64,000 nt of DNA from NCBI RefSeq assembly GCF_002105155.1, contig NW_019029017.1, positions 62,001-126,000 of the forward strand, written 5' to 3'. Source of the stretch: Lobosporangium transversale. Lineage: Eukaryota > Mortierellomycota > Mortierellomycetes > Mortierellales > Mortierellaceae. Positions 36,137 through 47,723 of this stretch are shown piece after piece; the stretch's first letter is position 1; each line of letters opens with the position of its first letter. Made by a program: the position numbers and the translations under genes. Below the pieces are notes generated by a model. The model searched no databases and had not been told where the DNA came from. It saw only the letters and a list, made by a program, of their open reading frames with translations.

Positions 36137-37900
36137 ATGACCATCGATATACTAGACCTTCCTGTAGAGATCCAATTTATCATCGGCACATATCTTGACA
36201 TTAGGTCACTCCTATCGTGCATCCGTGTATGTCAACATTTCCGCAAAACCTATATTTCGCATGTCTGGCGAGATATTATCTTTCGGGGACCCCCTCGAAT
36301 TCAACATCAATCACTCCAAGAGAATGCAGCTCTGGTCGAAACCCTTGTGTTACACCGGTATATCCCAAAAAAGTTTTGCTTCATCAAATTTTGCAGGCTT
36401 AAGACTCTACGGCTTGTCGACCTTTCAAAGTGTGTCTCAGAAGCCACTTCAGCATCCTGTGTTGACCTTCCGGTAGCAGCCGCAGTGCTTGCAAAGCGAA
36501 ATCCATGGATTCTCCATCTTGAGTTGTCCTATGTACAGACAGAAATCTCTGAAAAATTCTGGACAATTGTAGCTACAGAATGGAGAGACCCTATCAGCCT
36601 ATCAGTACGGTGTCGACAAGCACCTAAAGGTACTGAGGCTGAGGAGGATGATAAATCCAAACAAAACCCTATCGAGGCGTTCTGGAGTGCATGTGCTCGG
36701 TTCAAAGAGCTAACACTGGATTTACCTTCTTCGATGATGGAGCGTGACAAGACCTCGCTCAAATTCACCACACTCAAGAATCTAAAAAAGCTTACACTCG
36801 CGAGAGCAGGGCAGCTGAGTGACCTTGACGAGCTCAGAGGCAATATAAACACCAGTGATCACCGCCAACGAAGTGCTAAAGTAGAACTGGCCATGATTCA
36901 AACCTGTCCAAACCTAGAATATCTCTGCTGGGATAGGAGCGCAACATCCTTCTTCTCGGGAGCTGGGTTCATGGAAGCACTACGGAGGCAGGTTTGGGCC
37001 AATCTCTCATCGCTCTTATTGCGTCGAATGGCGATCAAGGACGAAGCCATGGCAGATATCTTGAGTTTGGTTTCAAAACGGCTGATAGAACTAGACTTGA
37101 GAGAATCTAGTGGTTTTGGTAGTCTATCGTTTAATGTTCTCTCCGAGCGACATTTTGTATCATTAAAAAGACTTTGCATGTTAGGATGCAATCGATTCAC
37201 AGGTGAGATGGCCTTAAGTGCGCTAAAAGCCTGTAGCCACCTGGAATCCATGGCAGCAGATTACATTTACATGGAGGATATCGCAGAACATAAGGATGTA
37301 GTAACAGGGAACCCAGAGCCTTGGGCATGCTATCAAACCCTAAGGGAACTGCAGGTATTCGTAGCAAGGCGACAGCACCAGGCAAAACCATTAGAGCCTG
37401 AGCCAAAACGAGTTGAACTAATAAGTAGGGGTCAAACACTAAAACAACTGAATATCCAAGTTTTCCGACAGCTTTCCACTTTGAATCGGTTGAAGTCTCT
37501 GACGCTCTCTATGGACATATTTGATCTTCAACTCCTCCCCAGCGAAGTCTTCAAGGCGGTTAATGAGGGAGCCTCGTTAGATTTGCGCCTCAGCTCTGGG
37601 CTTGACTGGCTAGCGAATCTCGAATTGCTAGAGCATTTTGGATTTGAACGTACAAGACAAGAGCTGGGTCCTAAAGAATTGCACTGGATGAAGATGCATT
37701 GGCGACAGCTGAAAACAGTCAACGGGCAGCTCAGTCATGACCAAGAACAGCATAAGTCGCTGGCATCTATACTGAAGGCGGCAGGAGTCTCTTGCTCTGA
37801 GGCAGATAACAACAATAGTTCTTATATGAGATTTATAGACGAATCACATAGAGGGGGTGTTGAAGATAATTATAGCACTGTTAGTGAAATAGAATATTAA
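36137..37900 (+). CDS. F-box/leucine-rich-repeat protein
   Basis: Intronless, 587 aa. Residues 4-45 (ILDLPVEIQFIIGTYLDIRS, then CIRVCQHFRKTYISHVW) form a classical F-box, which binds Skp1 in SCF ubiquitin ligases. The rest shows irregular leucine-rich repeats, for example LVETLVLHRYI, LKKLTLARAG, LEYLCWDRS, LSSLLLRRMAI, LIELDLRESS and LKRLCMLGCN, presumably the substrate-recognition solenoid. The start at 36137 puts the F-box at the N-terminus; the frame is open slightly upstream without an ATG. Large families of such F-box/LRR proteins are usual in early-diverging fungi. Substrate unknown. Confidence 0.85.
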   Translation: MTIDILDLPVEIQFIIGTYLDIRSLLSCIRVCQHFRKTYISHVWRDIIFRGPPRIQHQSLQENAALVETLVLHRYIPKKFCFIKFCRLKTLRLVDLSKCVSEATSASCVDLPVAAAVLAKRNPWILHLELSYVQTEISEKFWTIVATEWRDPISLSVRCRQAPKGTEAEEDDKSKQNPIEAFWSACARFKELTLDLPSSMMERDKTSLKFTTLKNLKKLTLARAGQLSDLDELRGNINTSDHRQRSAKVELAMIQTCPNLEYLCWDRSATSFFSGAGFMEALRRQVWANLSSLLLRRMAIKDEAMADILSLVSKRLIELDLRESSGFGSLSFNVLSERHFVSLKRLCMLGCNRFTGEMALSALKACSHLESMAADYIYMEDIAEHKDVVTGNPEPWACYQTLRELQVFVARRQHQAKPLEPEPKRVELISRGQTLKQLNIQVFRQLSTLNRLKSLTLSMDIFDLQLLPSEVFKAVNEGASLDLRLSSGLDWLANLELLEHFGFERTRQELGPKELHWMKMHWRQLKTVNGQLSHDQEQHKSLASILKAAGVSCSEADNNNSSYMRFIDESHRGGVEDNYSTVSEIEY

Positions 37901-38425
37901 AAAGTAAAAATACACAAAAAACTGTGTCAAGAACTTTATTGGTGACGGAGATCCGCATGGATGCATGCTAGGCCATGTCCTTTTTTTTTTACTTTCCTGT
38001 CCTGCTACTGTACAAACAGTAATGTTATGCATCGTGTCTGGGTTGTCAGTGAGACATTTTTTGATAACGGGGGACAATGTAGAATTTATTATTTCCGTAT
38101 AAGGGATCGCGGTATCTAGTAATCGGCCGTAACCGCATTGTTGTACTGCACATCTTGTTCATGAACTACGTCAGTATTGAGTAGTCTTCCTTGGCCTCCT
38201 GGAGACTTGTGGCAGGGCTCTACTCCCTACTTGGCCTGTTGATTTTTTTTTTTTGATAACAAGGACCCTCAGGGTCATGGAATCCTTGGTAACGTATGGT
38301 GCCGTCATTTGACAAAAAAAAACAATAATTAATCACGTGATATTACCCACGTGACCCTTAATCAAGAGAAGATTAACATAAATAAATTAGATTTTAGAGT
38401 CCTTGCAGTTGCCTCTTGTTGGCTA
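37901..38425. other. Spacer between F-box gene and tRNA-Pro
   Basis: Downstream region of the F-box gene and upstream region of the tRNA. AT-rich, with small T and A runs; no coding or RNA feature recognised. Confidence 0.6.
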
Positions 38426-38496
38426 GGGGTGTTGGTTAAGGGGTATAATCCTTTGTTCGGGTCAAAGGGGCCCGGGTTCGAGTCCCGGACACCCCC
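38426..38496 (+). tRNA. tRNA-Pro (anticodon CGG)
   Basis: Complete cloverleaf without intron: acceptor stem GGGGTGT/ACACCCC, anticodon stem CTTTG/CAAAG with loop TTCGGGT (anticodon CGG, reading CCG codons), T stem CCGGG/CCCGG with loop TTCGAGT, and discriminator C, as in eukaryotic tRNA-Pro. The internal B box is GGTTCGAGTCC. CCA is not encoded, as expected for a nuclear gene. Confidence 0.93.
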
Positions 38497-38500
38497 ACTA

Positions 38501-38504
38501 TTTT
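38501..38504 (+). terminator. RNA polymerase III terminator
   Basis: TTTT run 4 nt after the tRNA-Pro 3' end, the usual Pol III stop signal. Confidence 0.7.
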
Positions 38505-39572
38505 AATATCGTGGTGTGCCGCAGGTTATACGTACCCTTTTTTGTTTGGATGAATCTAGAAATTTTTGCAGCCATTTAACTTCACACGCTTCTTGGGTGG
38601 CCAAATAATGAAGTTATTTGCACGGGGCTATTATTCAGTCTTTCAAATAAAATCCGCCTTTAATTGGTGGGCTTTTCTTTCAATAAAAACGTCAATAGAC
38701 AGGAAGCATTAGGATCACATAAATGTGTCTCTAACCATAACTATCATTGGGTTATGGCTGGATGTCACGATCAAAAAGGTATATTGAACTACAGTGGTAA
38801 GCCTTTTTTGTTGGATGTCAACAAGTTCAACAGAAGCTTCTGTGCTCCTCATCAACACAGGATTGTCCTCAGTAAACGAGACACAGGAGTTTTTACAGAT
38901 AAAACAAGAAAGAGGGGCCAAATAACGCTAGGTAGGTTGCCAAGCAAATCATGAGGGTGTTCCTTGCCAGCTGGGCTACCAAAGAGAGTTCTCAAAGTTG
39001 ATTATATTGGCACCTGGGCCAATTAGATTGATCTTTTTTTGAATATGTTGTTTTCTAATTGGAATTTAATTGCCGTACTTTGGGTGCGTTTTTGATATTG
39101 CTTTTTTGGATATTCATTAAGTAAAAAGGCACAACATTAGACATCATTACGTTTATGCTGCATGCGGTCATGCAAGAAAACAGTGCGCAGAATAAAGAAG
39201 AGCATCCTGTATTGCTTGAATTGGTTGGTCAACTGATCGTCAAAAAAGGGGAATCTATTTGGTTACTGAGAGTTGATCTGACAACCCCTATTATGAATTT
39301 TAAAAAAATTAGCATTACACACATTCTCGCTCAACACTGTTTTTACTTCTTTCTTCCATTGCCTATTATCTGTTCTTCTGGACTCGAAAAAGCTGTTGTC
39401 TACTGTTCGAAAAAGTCACCCTCACTCCCAGTACTTTATCGACATTATACAATCAATAAAAAAAGAAAAAAATCCTCCTGACTTCAATCATAAAGTAGTT
39501 TTTTTTTTTTTTTTTACCTTTCATACACCGTCATTCATCGTAAAAACAAAAGAAGAAAAAAGAAAAGACAAG
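38505..39572. other. Spacer after tRNA-Pro
   Basis: About 1.07 kb. A 96-codon frame at 38664-38954 on the plus strand is unremarkable and unrecognised. From 39490 a poly(T) run (39500-39516) and an A/G-rich leader precede the next gene. No transposon remnant recognised near the tRNA. Confidence 0.5.
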
Positions 39573-40232
39573 ATGGTGTTTTGGAAAAGATCCCTTCCGC
39601 CAGTAACTCATGTGTATCAAGAGTCAATTGCCCACCGGGTCCGAGATATCTTGACTGGTACAGATCACCCTTCACAGAAACAGCGTGATAAGGCTGCTAT
39701 CAAAGCACTTCAACGACCAGAGGCTCTGGCAGGTGTGATCGAGATATTGAAGACGATGCCCGAGCCAGGTCCTCAAGCAGATGACTGGGGAAATAGTGCT
39801 GACGATTCATCATATGGAGAAGGGGAAGCAAAGCAAAAACAAAAACAAAGTCAAGGACAAGAACCAGTTCAACCTGTCCAAGCACTATTCAAGGAAAACG
39901 ATAACAAAAGCAACATCAAGAAAAGTGGCGATAATTCCAAAAACTCGAAGCCTAATGGAACAACCATTGTAGCAGCAACCACTATTGCGGCAGCAGCAGC
40001 GACTTCAGCAGCAGCAGCAGCTCTTGCTGTATCAAATAGAAAGAAAAATAGGTCCACCACTGTAAAGGAAAGTACTGTAACTGATAAAAACACAACCATC
40101 ACCACCAAGACGATTGTTCGCTTTCATCCTTCGAAGGATACAGTATCCAGTTGCGCGTAAGGATCCAAGAGATGTGGATGTCCATATGACGGTAGCAAGG
40201 AAATTCTATGCGGTACTGATCGTTAATCTTCG

Positions 40233-40279
<47 letters not shown>

Positions 40280-40604
40280 ATGTACATTCTGGCTTAGATA
40301 CTGGTGGGGATACGAGATCTTTATCCCACAGCCAGCTCTTTCGAGGATTGCATCTGCTCAGGATGTATCAACCGCTTTTCTTGGTTTCTTAAGTTCTGTG
40401 GGTTTGGTTGTTCCTGCAATTGTGCCATTTTTAGGATATATTGCTGCATATGTTGGACTTGAATTTGCAGTTATCAAAGCACAGAATGAGGGTAAAGGCG
40501 TTATCCTAGCAAGTACCTGGTTAGTACCAGTTGCACTCGTTCCTAGGGCTTGGGATGTACCAGATGATGATGATAATGTTGATAATAACAATGGTGGTGC
40601 CTAG
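39573..40604 (+). CDS. Unknown membrane protein with Ala-rich and Lys/Gln-rich linker
   Basis: Model: exons 39573-40156 and 40298-40604, giving 296 aa; GT-AG, frame closes. N-terminal ~70 residues (MVFWKRSLPPVTHVYQESIA, then KALQRPEALAGVIEILKTMP) look folded and helical. A low-complexity Lys/Gln/Ser/Asn linker follows, then an alanine run near residues 130-155 (IAAAAATSAAAAALAVS). The last third has the block YWWGYEIFIPQPALSRIASA and a hydrophobic stretch, FLGFLSSVGLVVPAIVPFLG, consistent with one or two membrane segments, and ends in an acidic DDDD/Asn tail. I do not recognise the family. The intron contains a T(>30)A(8) homopolymer pair. Confidence 0.7.
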
Positions 40605-40762
40605 CTTCATAATATTTTATCATAGTCAGAATAAAATGAGTGAAGAAAAATAGAAAAACGTATAATCAACAGATAATTTTAATTCTACATTACATTTGTC
40701 TATTTTTTTTTTTTTTATCACTACAATTCCCTTGCTCTTTCCTGAAATGAACAAATGGTGGT

Positions 40763-41963
40763 CTAAACGCCCAGGTTGGCCAGACGAGCGCTGGCAAGTT
40801 GACTCTTGACAAATTCCCTATCCACGTCATGACTGTCCTCGACCTCGCCCCAACGATCGATCTGGTCCAAGACCTCCAACTGGGCTGCTTTCCATGCCTT
40901 CTCCACTGACAAATGTCTCTTGACAACCGCCAGGCCAATCAAGAACGACTTGGCAGTCAATGTAGCTCGCTCAAAAGCTGAAAGGTCAATATCATTCATG
41001 CTGTTGACAATATCCCGTAGTTTTTGCTTCACTTCATCCGTCTGCTGGACATAAGTGATTCCCTGTGAGACTCGGATGTCAAGACCATATTCATCCTTAA
41101 CCCATTTCAGAATAGGATCCCAGTGCTCATGCTGGGCCTTGACGATTGAATCAGGGTAGTCTTGTTGATAGCAAACAGAGTCAGTGTCAAGGAACTTTAT
41201 TAAGCGATCCAAGGTATCCTTGCGCCCCTGTTCATTTCCTACAAAACCATCAATTGCTCTTGCAACTAGTGAGGTCTAAAAAAAATAAATAAAGGAGGTC
41301 CAATTAGGAATTGATGTGGTCACCGCTATTAGTATATTGTAACCTCCACTTCCGCATAGGGATTTGTTTGCAATACCATAGGCAGAGAGTGTGCCTTCAA
41401 TAGGGTTTTCTGACCATGCCACTCCCCTGCGATCATCAATGCGAGGTGTTCCTGATCCTTAGGAAGAGTTAATTGGTTTCCAGCAGGTGTTTTCAATATC
41501 CTCCCATCCAATGTTACAGCAACACGATCTATATTTTTTTTTTTTTTGACAGATCCATTCAATTATTAAGCAATAAGTTTTTTTAAAAAAAACATGCATT
41601 CTAAAGATATAAACGAGAAATGTGATTTGGACGCTGGTAACAATGTTCCAATCTCTGATACCTCCAAGGTTTTTCACGCCAGCCTTCTCCCAGAAGCGCT
41701 TTCCAGACACTTCAGCACCTATCATGAGCCAAAACATAAAAGAGGGGTGAAAGGATCAGATAAAAGTTGGAGGGTTATAGTTGGTCTATGTCATTATTAA
41801 CTTGTAAACTATATTCGCTATCGATAAACAAAGCATTGCTTAAACCATGACTCCACAAGGTGAACTTACGAGACATTTGATCTCTGAGAGGAGCACTCAG
41901 GTGCAATGGCCGAACTCCTGTCTTGGGTTGAGAAGCGATTCTTGAGATGAGAGTCCGCAACAT
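40763..41963 (-). CDS. ATP12: F1-ATPase assembly chaperone Atp12
   Basis: Mitochondrial matrix chaperone that binds the alpha subunit during assembly of the F1 part of ATP synthase. Model: exons 41963-41870, 41718-41662, 41528 to about 41350 or 41344, and 41275-40763, giving about 280-282 aa. The N-terminus MLRTLISRIASQPK is an amphipathic targeting sequence. Family blocks are RFWEKAGVKNLG, VAVTLDGRILKTPAGNQLTL, EWHGQKTLLKAHSLP, TSLVARAIDG, KFLDTDSVCYQ and WDPILKWVKDEYGLDI, matching Atp12/ATPAF2. Exon 2 has two in-frame acceptors 12 nt apart, and the exon 3 donor is not canonical (GTTACA or GTGGAG), so a few residues are uncertain. The frame is open upstream to 42080, but the 41963 start gives the mitochondrial presequence. 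Confidence 0.93.
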
Positions 41964-42182
41964 GATGTGTCGAAAATTAATAGCTGCTGAGGGAACAGTT
42001 ATCAAAAGATGTTCTTTGGAAGCAACCCTACATTTCTTGTTCTTGTGCCTGTCCGTGGCTTGTTTCATGTTGACAGCCAAAAGCTCCGGGCAAAGGAGGA
42101 CAAAGTCTCGGACGCTTTTTCATTCATTCACTCATACACACACAGGTTTTTTTTTTTATTTTTTTAAAAGCTTAATCGAACA
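41964..42182. promoter_or_regulatory. Shared divergent promoter of ATP12 and MZM1
   Basis: Only 219 bp separate the two divergent start codons, so both transcription start sites and any common regulatory elements must lie here. I see a T-rich tract next to MZM1 (42148-42165) but no motif I can name. Confidence 0.6.
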
Positions 42183-43330
42183 ATGTCAAGGCAGCAGGTT
42201 CTCAGCGCTTACAGGAATCTTTTGAAAGCACAGCGACAGACATTCAAAGGTACTTTTGTCACAGCTTGAAACTTCCCAGGACTTTTTTTTTTCTATGTCT
42301 GTATACTGAACTAGCGTCCCTTACAAGAATCAAAAATTAACCGTCGATCTTTAATTTTATTATCCACAAAGGTGACTGGACAACACTTACAGGTACTTTC
42401 TTTTTCTGAAAATACGGATATGCAGGCAATTGTAGGACAGGAATGGAAAGATCAGGCAGACACCATGCAATATCACCTGGAGCCAAGAGCCAATCCTTCT
42501 TTAACTGGAATCGGTGTCATACAGTTTTATTACAGAACGTAAGCTCAGCTGGATTGATAAGTCTTCAAGAACAGGAATAGGGACATGAATAGGAATAAGC
42601 ATAGAGATAGAATAGAAGCAGAGATAGGAACAGGAGCAGAAGCAGGAGCATTAGCAGAAGCAGGAACATTAGCAGAAACAGGAGCAGATACCTTTGAAGC
42701 ACTTGTTCTTTTCTTTGTCTTTTTTTGCATGATTGGCGAGCAAAAGCCCTTGATTTTTCACATAAATCAATTTACACGGAAATGATGTCCTTGGACAAAT
42801 CGCTTATACTTGTCGATATTTACATTTATTTATTTATTTTTTTTTAAAAAAAAAAAAAAGCTGCCCGCCAGAAGACATATACCGAATTTGACAGCAAACG
42901 CAATGAGACAGATGAGGCAAAAATTAAACAGCAGCTCGAGCTTGCTAACCAGGTTGCTTCGCTCCTCCGCCACAACCTTGCTCAAGCCGTCCGCGTCGAG
43001 GGCTCAAATGACGTTTACTGTATGTATTTCTTTTTTTTTTTTTTTTTTTTTTATATTATATTATCTATTCTTCATTTATTGCTTATGATCAGTAGTCATA
43101 CATCCAAACCGCTGTCTAATTTTTTTTTTTTTTTTTTTTTTTTTTTGTGTTGTACCAACTTTTCCTTATTCTCAACAGCATTAAAATTGACGGAGGAGCA
43201 CGAATTGGGCGATAATGAGACTCTGAGACAGGCATCCAAGATGCGCAGACTCAAAAATAAGGAAGCTGGTGCTAACGCTAACACAGCAACAAGTGGTGGA
43301 TGCGGGTCTCCTTCATGCTGCTCTGCATAA
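42183..43330 (+). CDS. MZM1: Complex III assembly factor Mzm1/LYRM7
   Basis: LYR-family matrix chaperone that stabilises the Rieske Fe/S protein before insertion into cytochrome bc1. Model: exons 42183-42249, 42372-42392 (21 nt), 42861-43019 and 43179-43330, giving 132 aa. The N-terminal LYR-like block VLSAYRNLLKAQRQTFKGD matches yeast Mzm1 (VLKSYRHLLRAQRIAFRGD). Later ARQKTYTEFDSKRNETDEAK and LANQVASLLRHNLAQAVRVE also align, and LKLTEEHELGDNETLR matches the Mzm1 end. The microexon supplies GDWTTLT, needed for alignment. The final ~25 residues, including GGCGSPSCC, extend beyond the family. Intron 2 (468 nt) contains a minisatellite; introns 2 and 3 contain long T/A homopolymers. Confidence 0.9.
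42600..42692. repeat. AGCAGGAGCATTAGCAGA-type minisatellite in MZM1 intron
   Basis: Imperfect 6- and 18-bp repeats (AGCAGGAGC, ATTAGCAGAAGCAGGAAC) inside intron 2 of MZM1. They create a 66-codon Ala/Glu/Gly frame that is not considered coding. Confidence 0.7.
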
Positions 43331-43719
43331 TAATAATAAAATAGAAAAAAAAAGAAAATGAGAAACCCTTGTAGTAGTATACTTTGCAGTAGAAAATAAG
43401 AAAGAAACATCGTGCAGAAGAGTATTTTGGTCCTATTTCCACATGTATCATACAAACAGTTAGCAATAGACAAAAATACAGATATCTCAGTCTATCGATC
43501 TAGGCAGGAGGAGACAATAAAAAATAAGTCTCTTCGATTACAAATGCTGTAGATCTTGATAAGATTTTATGTTATTGCTACTTCTTTCATGGTCTTCCCT
43601 TCCACGATTTATTTATTTCAGATCAAAATTGCCTTGTCGTGGCAAGGGTGGGTATATCGAACCTGACAAGAGCTTAATGAAGTGAGAAAATGGTGAAAGC
43701 GAGGGAGGAAAAAAAGAAA

Positions 43720-43816
43720 AATAAAATAAAATAAAAAAAAAAAAAAAAAAATAAAGAAAAAAATAAAAAAAAATAAAAAAAAGTAAAAAAAAAAAAAAAA
43801 AAAAGAAAAAGAAAAA
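43720..43816. repeat. A-rich low-complexity tract
   Basis: Nearly 100 nt of A with scattered T and G (AAATAAA units), directly downstream of the FNIP stop codon on its strand (T-rich in the sense of that gene). With 43331-43719, which holds no gene, it makes up the convergent spacer between MZM1 and FNIP. Confidence 0.85.
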
Positions 43817-43821
43817 GAATT

Positions 43822-46800
43822 TTACTCGTAGACGCTGACTGTCAGTTCATCATAAGTTGAACAAACCGCAAGAACAAGTGTCATATCAGAGCGATGTAGA
43901 CCTAACAATGGAGCTACAGATTCGAGAGTCGGATAAACCTTCACCATATTCTGATCGCGGGCGATGGACGACAGCATACGGCTGCACTGATATAGTTGAT
44001 GTAGTCGGTCTTCCAGATAATTTAAACACTTGAAAAAGCAGACGATAAAAAATTTGCAAACAGCGTTAATGTGCGAGTTGTATCACTCCTGTAATAATAG
44101 AGATAAAGACAATAAGACAGCTTACTTGTTCTGCGGTGAGTCCATTATGGGCTAGATCCATCATTTGGTGCAACGTTTCATCTATGAAAGAACTAGCAGC
44201 AGTGTGCGGTAGTCGTGTGACAGGCTCTCCTCTTAGATCAATTGGGCCACCAAGTCCGCCACCAATTCCACCGCCCGAACCTGCACGTAAATCACCTGCG
44301 TTGAAGACAGTGGGGAGTTGAGGTAGAGGCTTTGCGCAGAAGATGTTGCACTTCATCGTATTGGTATCTGCAACAATACAGACCGTGGATGCTATACGTT
44401 CCTGGATCTCAAAGTGTCGCATAGTATCTCTCATGTCAGTTTCCATGAAATGCTGAAAATCAAACTTTGGTACACCCATTAGCGCAAAATCTGACATGTA
44501 CCGATCGCAGTAAGGCGCCATTAATGATCGACCATATGATTTGCAAAATAGGACATCGGCCGGGATGAGCTTTTCCTCAACTGGTGCGCCGTTGGTAGGC
44601 GAGGCCATAGAAGTTGAGGGAAATGGAGGAAACGAGCATACAATGCGCGAGGCTGGTAGCGGCACATTTGTAAGCACATCTTGAGCAGAGCAACTAGGAT
44701 CATGAGTGCTTCTTGGTGGATCAATTCCTAAATTCTCCGATGATAATGTCTTTGATCGTGAGGTATCGACGCGAAGATGGTGGTTTGGCGCGTGTTGCGC
44801 CTGCACCTGCTGAGGTCCGTTTTCTTCACCCGTTGCAGACACTCGATCTGAATCAGGACGACTCTCAATCGTAGTTGGGGTCGTAGGTTGGGAGTGAAAA
44901 GGTGTGGATTCTGTCGATACAGAGTCTTTGGTTTCAATCCGTGGTCTAACAGAGTCAAACGTAGGCCTCCGAGAAACGGAGGACGCGAGAGGCCGATCTC
45001 GCTCATTCTGATTATGGTGAGGTATGATCGGCGTTGTAGGCTCTCCAATAGATGCTAGGCGAGAAGAGGCAGATGCACGCGAAACAGAAGACCCACGTCC
45101 TGCAAAGGTATCGATTCTAGGGCGCTTTGGTATACTGATCGATCGTATTAAGGTGGCAGGACTACCACTCTCATGGTCTTCTGGCAGATCATAAGTTGGG
45201 GGTGGCGGTGGATTAAGAAGCGAATCGGGGTCCTCTTTGAATTCGGTCAAGCGTTGGAAAACTTCATTACACCGGATAAAGTAGCTGAGAATGTAAAGAA
45301 GCCGTCGAACGAAGCTGGCATTGGAGCCTACCACTATTGTTCGACTGATCCTAGATGTGGTACCGATATTACCATAAAGATCGCTCAACTGAGCCCACAA
45401 CGGATCATAAGCTCCTTGAGCATTAGCCTATAGAGTAATTGTGACGAAGCGCATCTGATTAGTACGCAGTAAACTAGTAAGGCCACAAGATAGTTAAATG
45501 TATGCTATGAAGTGTACAGTACACGAATCAAAGACTGATCTGTTGGAGCAATAGTCGGGACCCACGATGTATGGTAGCTTAATACCGCAGAGATGACCTC
45601 TGATACTAGCTGTCCTGAGGCTGGACTTTCTTCCATAAGATGAATGAGTTCTGTCATAAATGATGCCGAATAGGATGCCCGTTTACTCGGGTATGTATTA
45701 ATATTGAGCCATAATGGAGCCTATAGTTCGTAGAATATAATCTGAGGTCAGCCGCTACCCATTTCTCTAGCGTCCAGAGGGATCGAGAGAAAACCGCCAT
45801 CAGCACTTACCTGGATGCGTGGCGCGCTGTATAGTTGGTAAATCGCTTGCTGAAGTCTACTCACTGCCTCCTGAAGTCTCGGGTCCTGTTGAAATGACAG
45901 CCTCGTAAGATCTGGTATTGAGCGCACATGTCCGCTTCCGGACAAACCTGCTTTCTGTAAAATGATAATGATAATAATAATAGATAGATAAGAGAATGTA
46001 ATAAAAAGAGTATATTGTACATATGCCAGAGCAGCTCTTCATCAGTGATAGTATGATGAGGATTCTTAACGTCTTTGGCGATACATACAGCATTTATCAG
46101 CCTGCGACAAACTGGTAATAGTAGTTCTAGGCATAGTGCTTGAAGCTGATGTAAACGAGTCTCAATCACAGCGAAATGTGAAAATACGAACTCCCGTAGC
46201 CGAGTGTTATTGTTGACTTCGATGAACACAGCGATTGAAAATGATTTTGAGCGTGCGGCTTGAGTTAATGCAGGCTACCATGAATATTTGTCAACAAATC
46301 AAAAAGACAAAATCGTTGAGTTCTCAGTTGTATTGGGTATACAATGGTCTATAAAGCTATTGACCACTGTCATAGTGTCATCAAGGGTGCGGTATACCTT
46401 CGCGTTTCCAAGACTATCTAGATGTGAAAACGAGCTAGGTAGTGGCATTGGATTGAATGTTCCATTTTCCATACTAGTTTGACTAGCGCGTCTTAATCTT
46501 CGAACATCAAATCCTGGACGTGAAGTCCGTGTCCGAAGAGGCGACGCATTGGGTAATGATGAAGATACTGCACCATTTTTAGATTCCTCCCGTGTGTAGG
46601 CTGATTCGGGTATAAAGGCTGTCATAGGTCGTGACGCTCGAGGGTGCGATCGATAGTCGCCATGCCCACTTATTGTTGACAACCCAGTTATTTCTACTGT
46701 GTTATTGCTATTATTAGAAGAAAATGATCCCCTGCGTGTTGAAGCTACAGTGTAAGCCATAACGTCTGTAGGATGGATGCTAAATGTCTTTGTCAGCATG

Positions 46801-47692
46801 ATCTGCATGGGTTCGTTCAAGAGATGGATCTTTGTTGAAGAGCCCTTATAAGCAAGTGGAGTGGTGCCAAACATGAGCTTTGGGATGATAGAGGGGATCT
46901 AATAGATATCAAGAAACGAAGAAGAAAAGGTGAAAAAAGGAAGCATTGAGGAGATGAGACGAATAGTCCATCCATGTGCGACGCGTTTGCCTAACTGAAT
47001 GTGATCTGGCGTCATGAGTGGAGTGATAAATATATCCTTCAATCATCATGTCAACCCCTGACTTCAGTTGTATTCTTGAGTGTGAAATGACTCCTGTGAC
47101 GAATAAGAAAACTCTTTTTATTGCTCCATCCGTTCCTGAAGGATTAATTTTATCAACTAATATAATGTATGTAAAAAGAACTTACAAGTTTTGTAGGTCG
47201 CCTACTGGGCACAGTTTGGCTGCCCAAGAGGTTAATGGGTAATGAGCGATCACTCCGTAGTGACCCGAAGAGACTGTTCATGCTGCTACTTTTGAAAGAA
47301 CTCCTGGCTGGGGAAGGGGGCATATCTACGGGATTGTATTCTGATGATAAGACTTGTTGGCTGTCAAAAAGAACAACGTCCTGGATAGAGTTGACTTCTT
47401 GGCACATCAACACCCTGATCTCCTGAGTTCCGAATGGAGGCAGGTTCCAGCTGTTTTACGTATTTTTATTAATATTGTTGTCATTGTATTATTATCATTG
47501 CCATTATTTTAAATGGTGATTAACATTGAAGAATGGACGAAGAATGTTTGCGATTGAGTTAGATGTAATTACTAACTACCCATTTTCTGAAGAATGAATA
47601 AAGGATCTGACATTGTCCAATTCAGAGTTGCCCTGTTTAATCGGACGGGATTTGGATCCCAAAGTTGGACTAGGGCGTAATTAGGCACACTG

Positions 47693-47723
<31 letters not shown>

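Noticed and set aside
41964-42080. Upstream in-frame start for ATP12
   Set aside because: The 41963 ATG gives a standard mitochondrial presequence; the upstream 39 residues do not, and would consume half the divergent promoter.
42585-42785. 66-codon Ala/Glu/Gly frame within the MZM1 intron
   Set aside because: It is an 18-bp minisatellite inside an intron required by the gene model.
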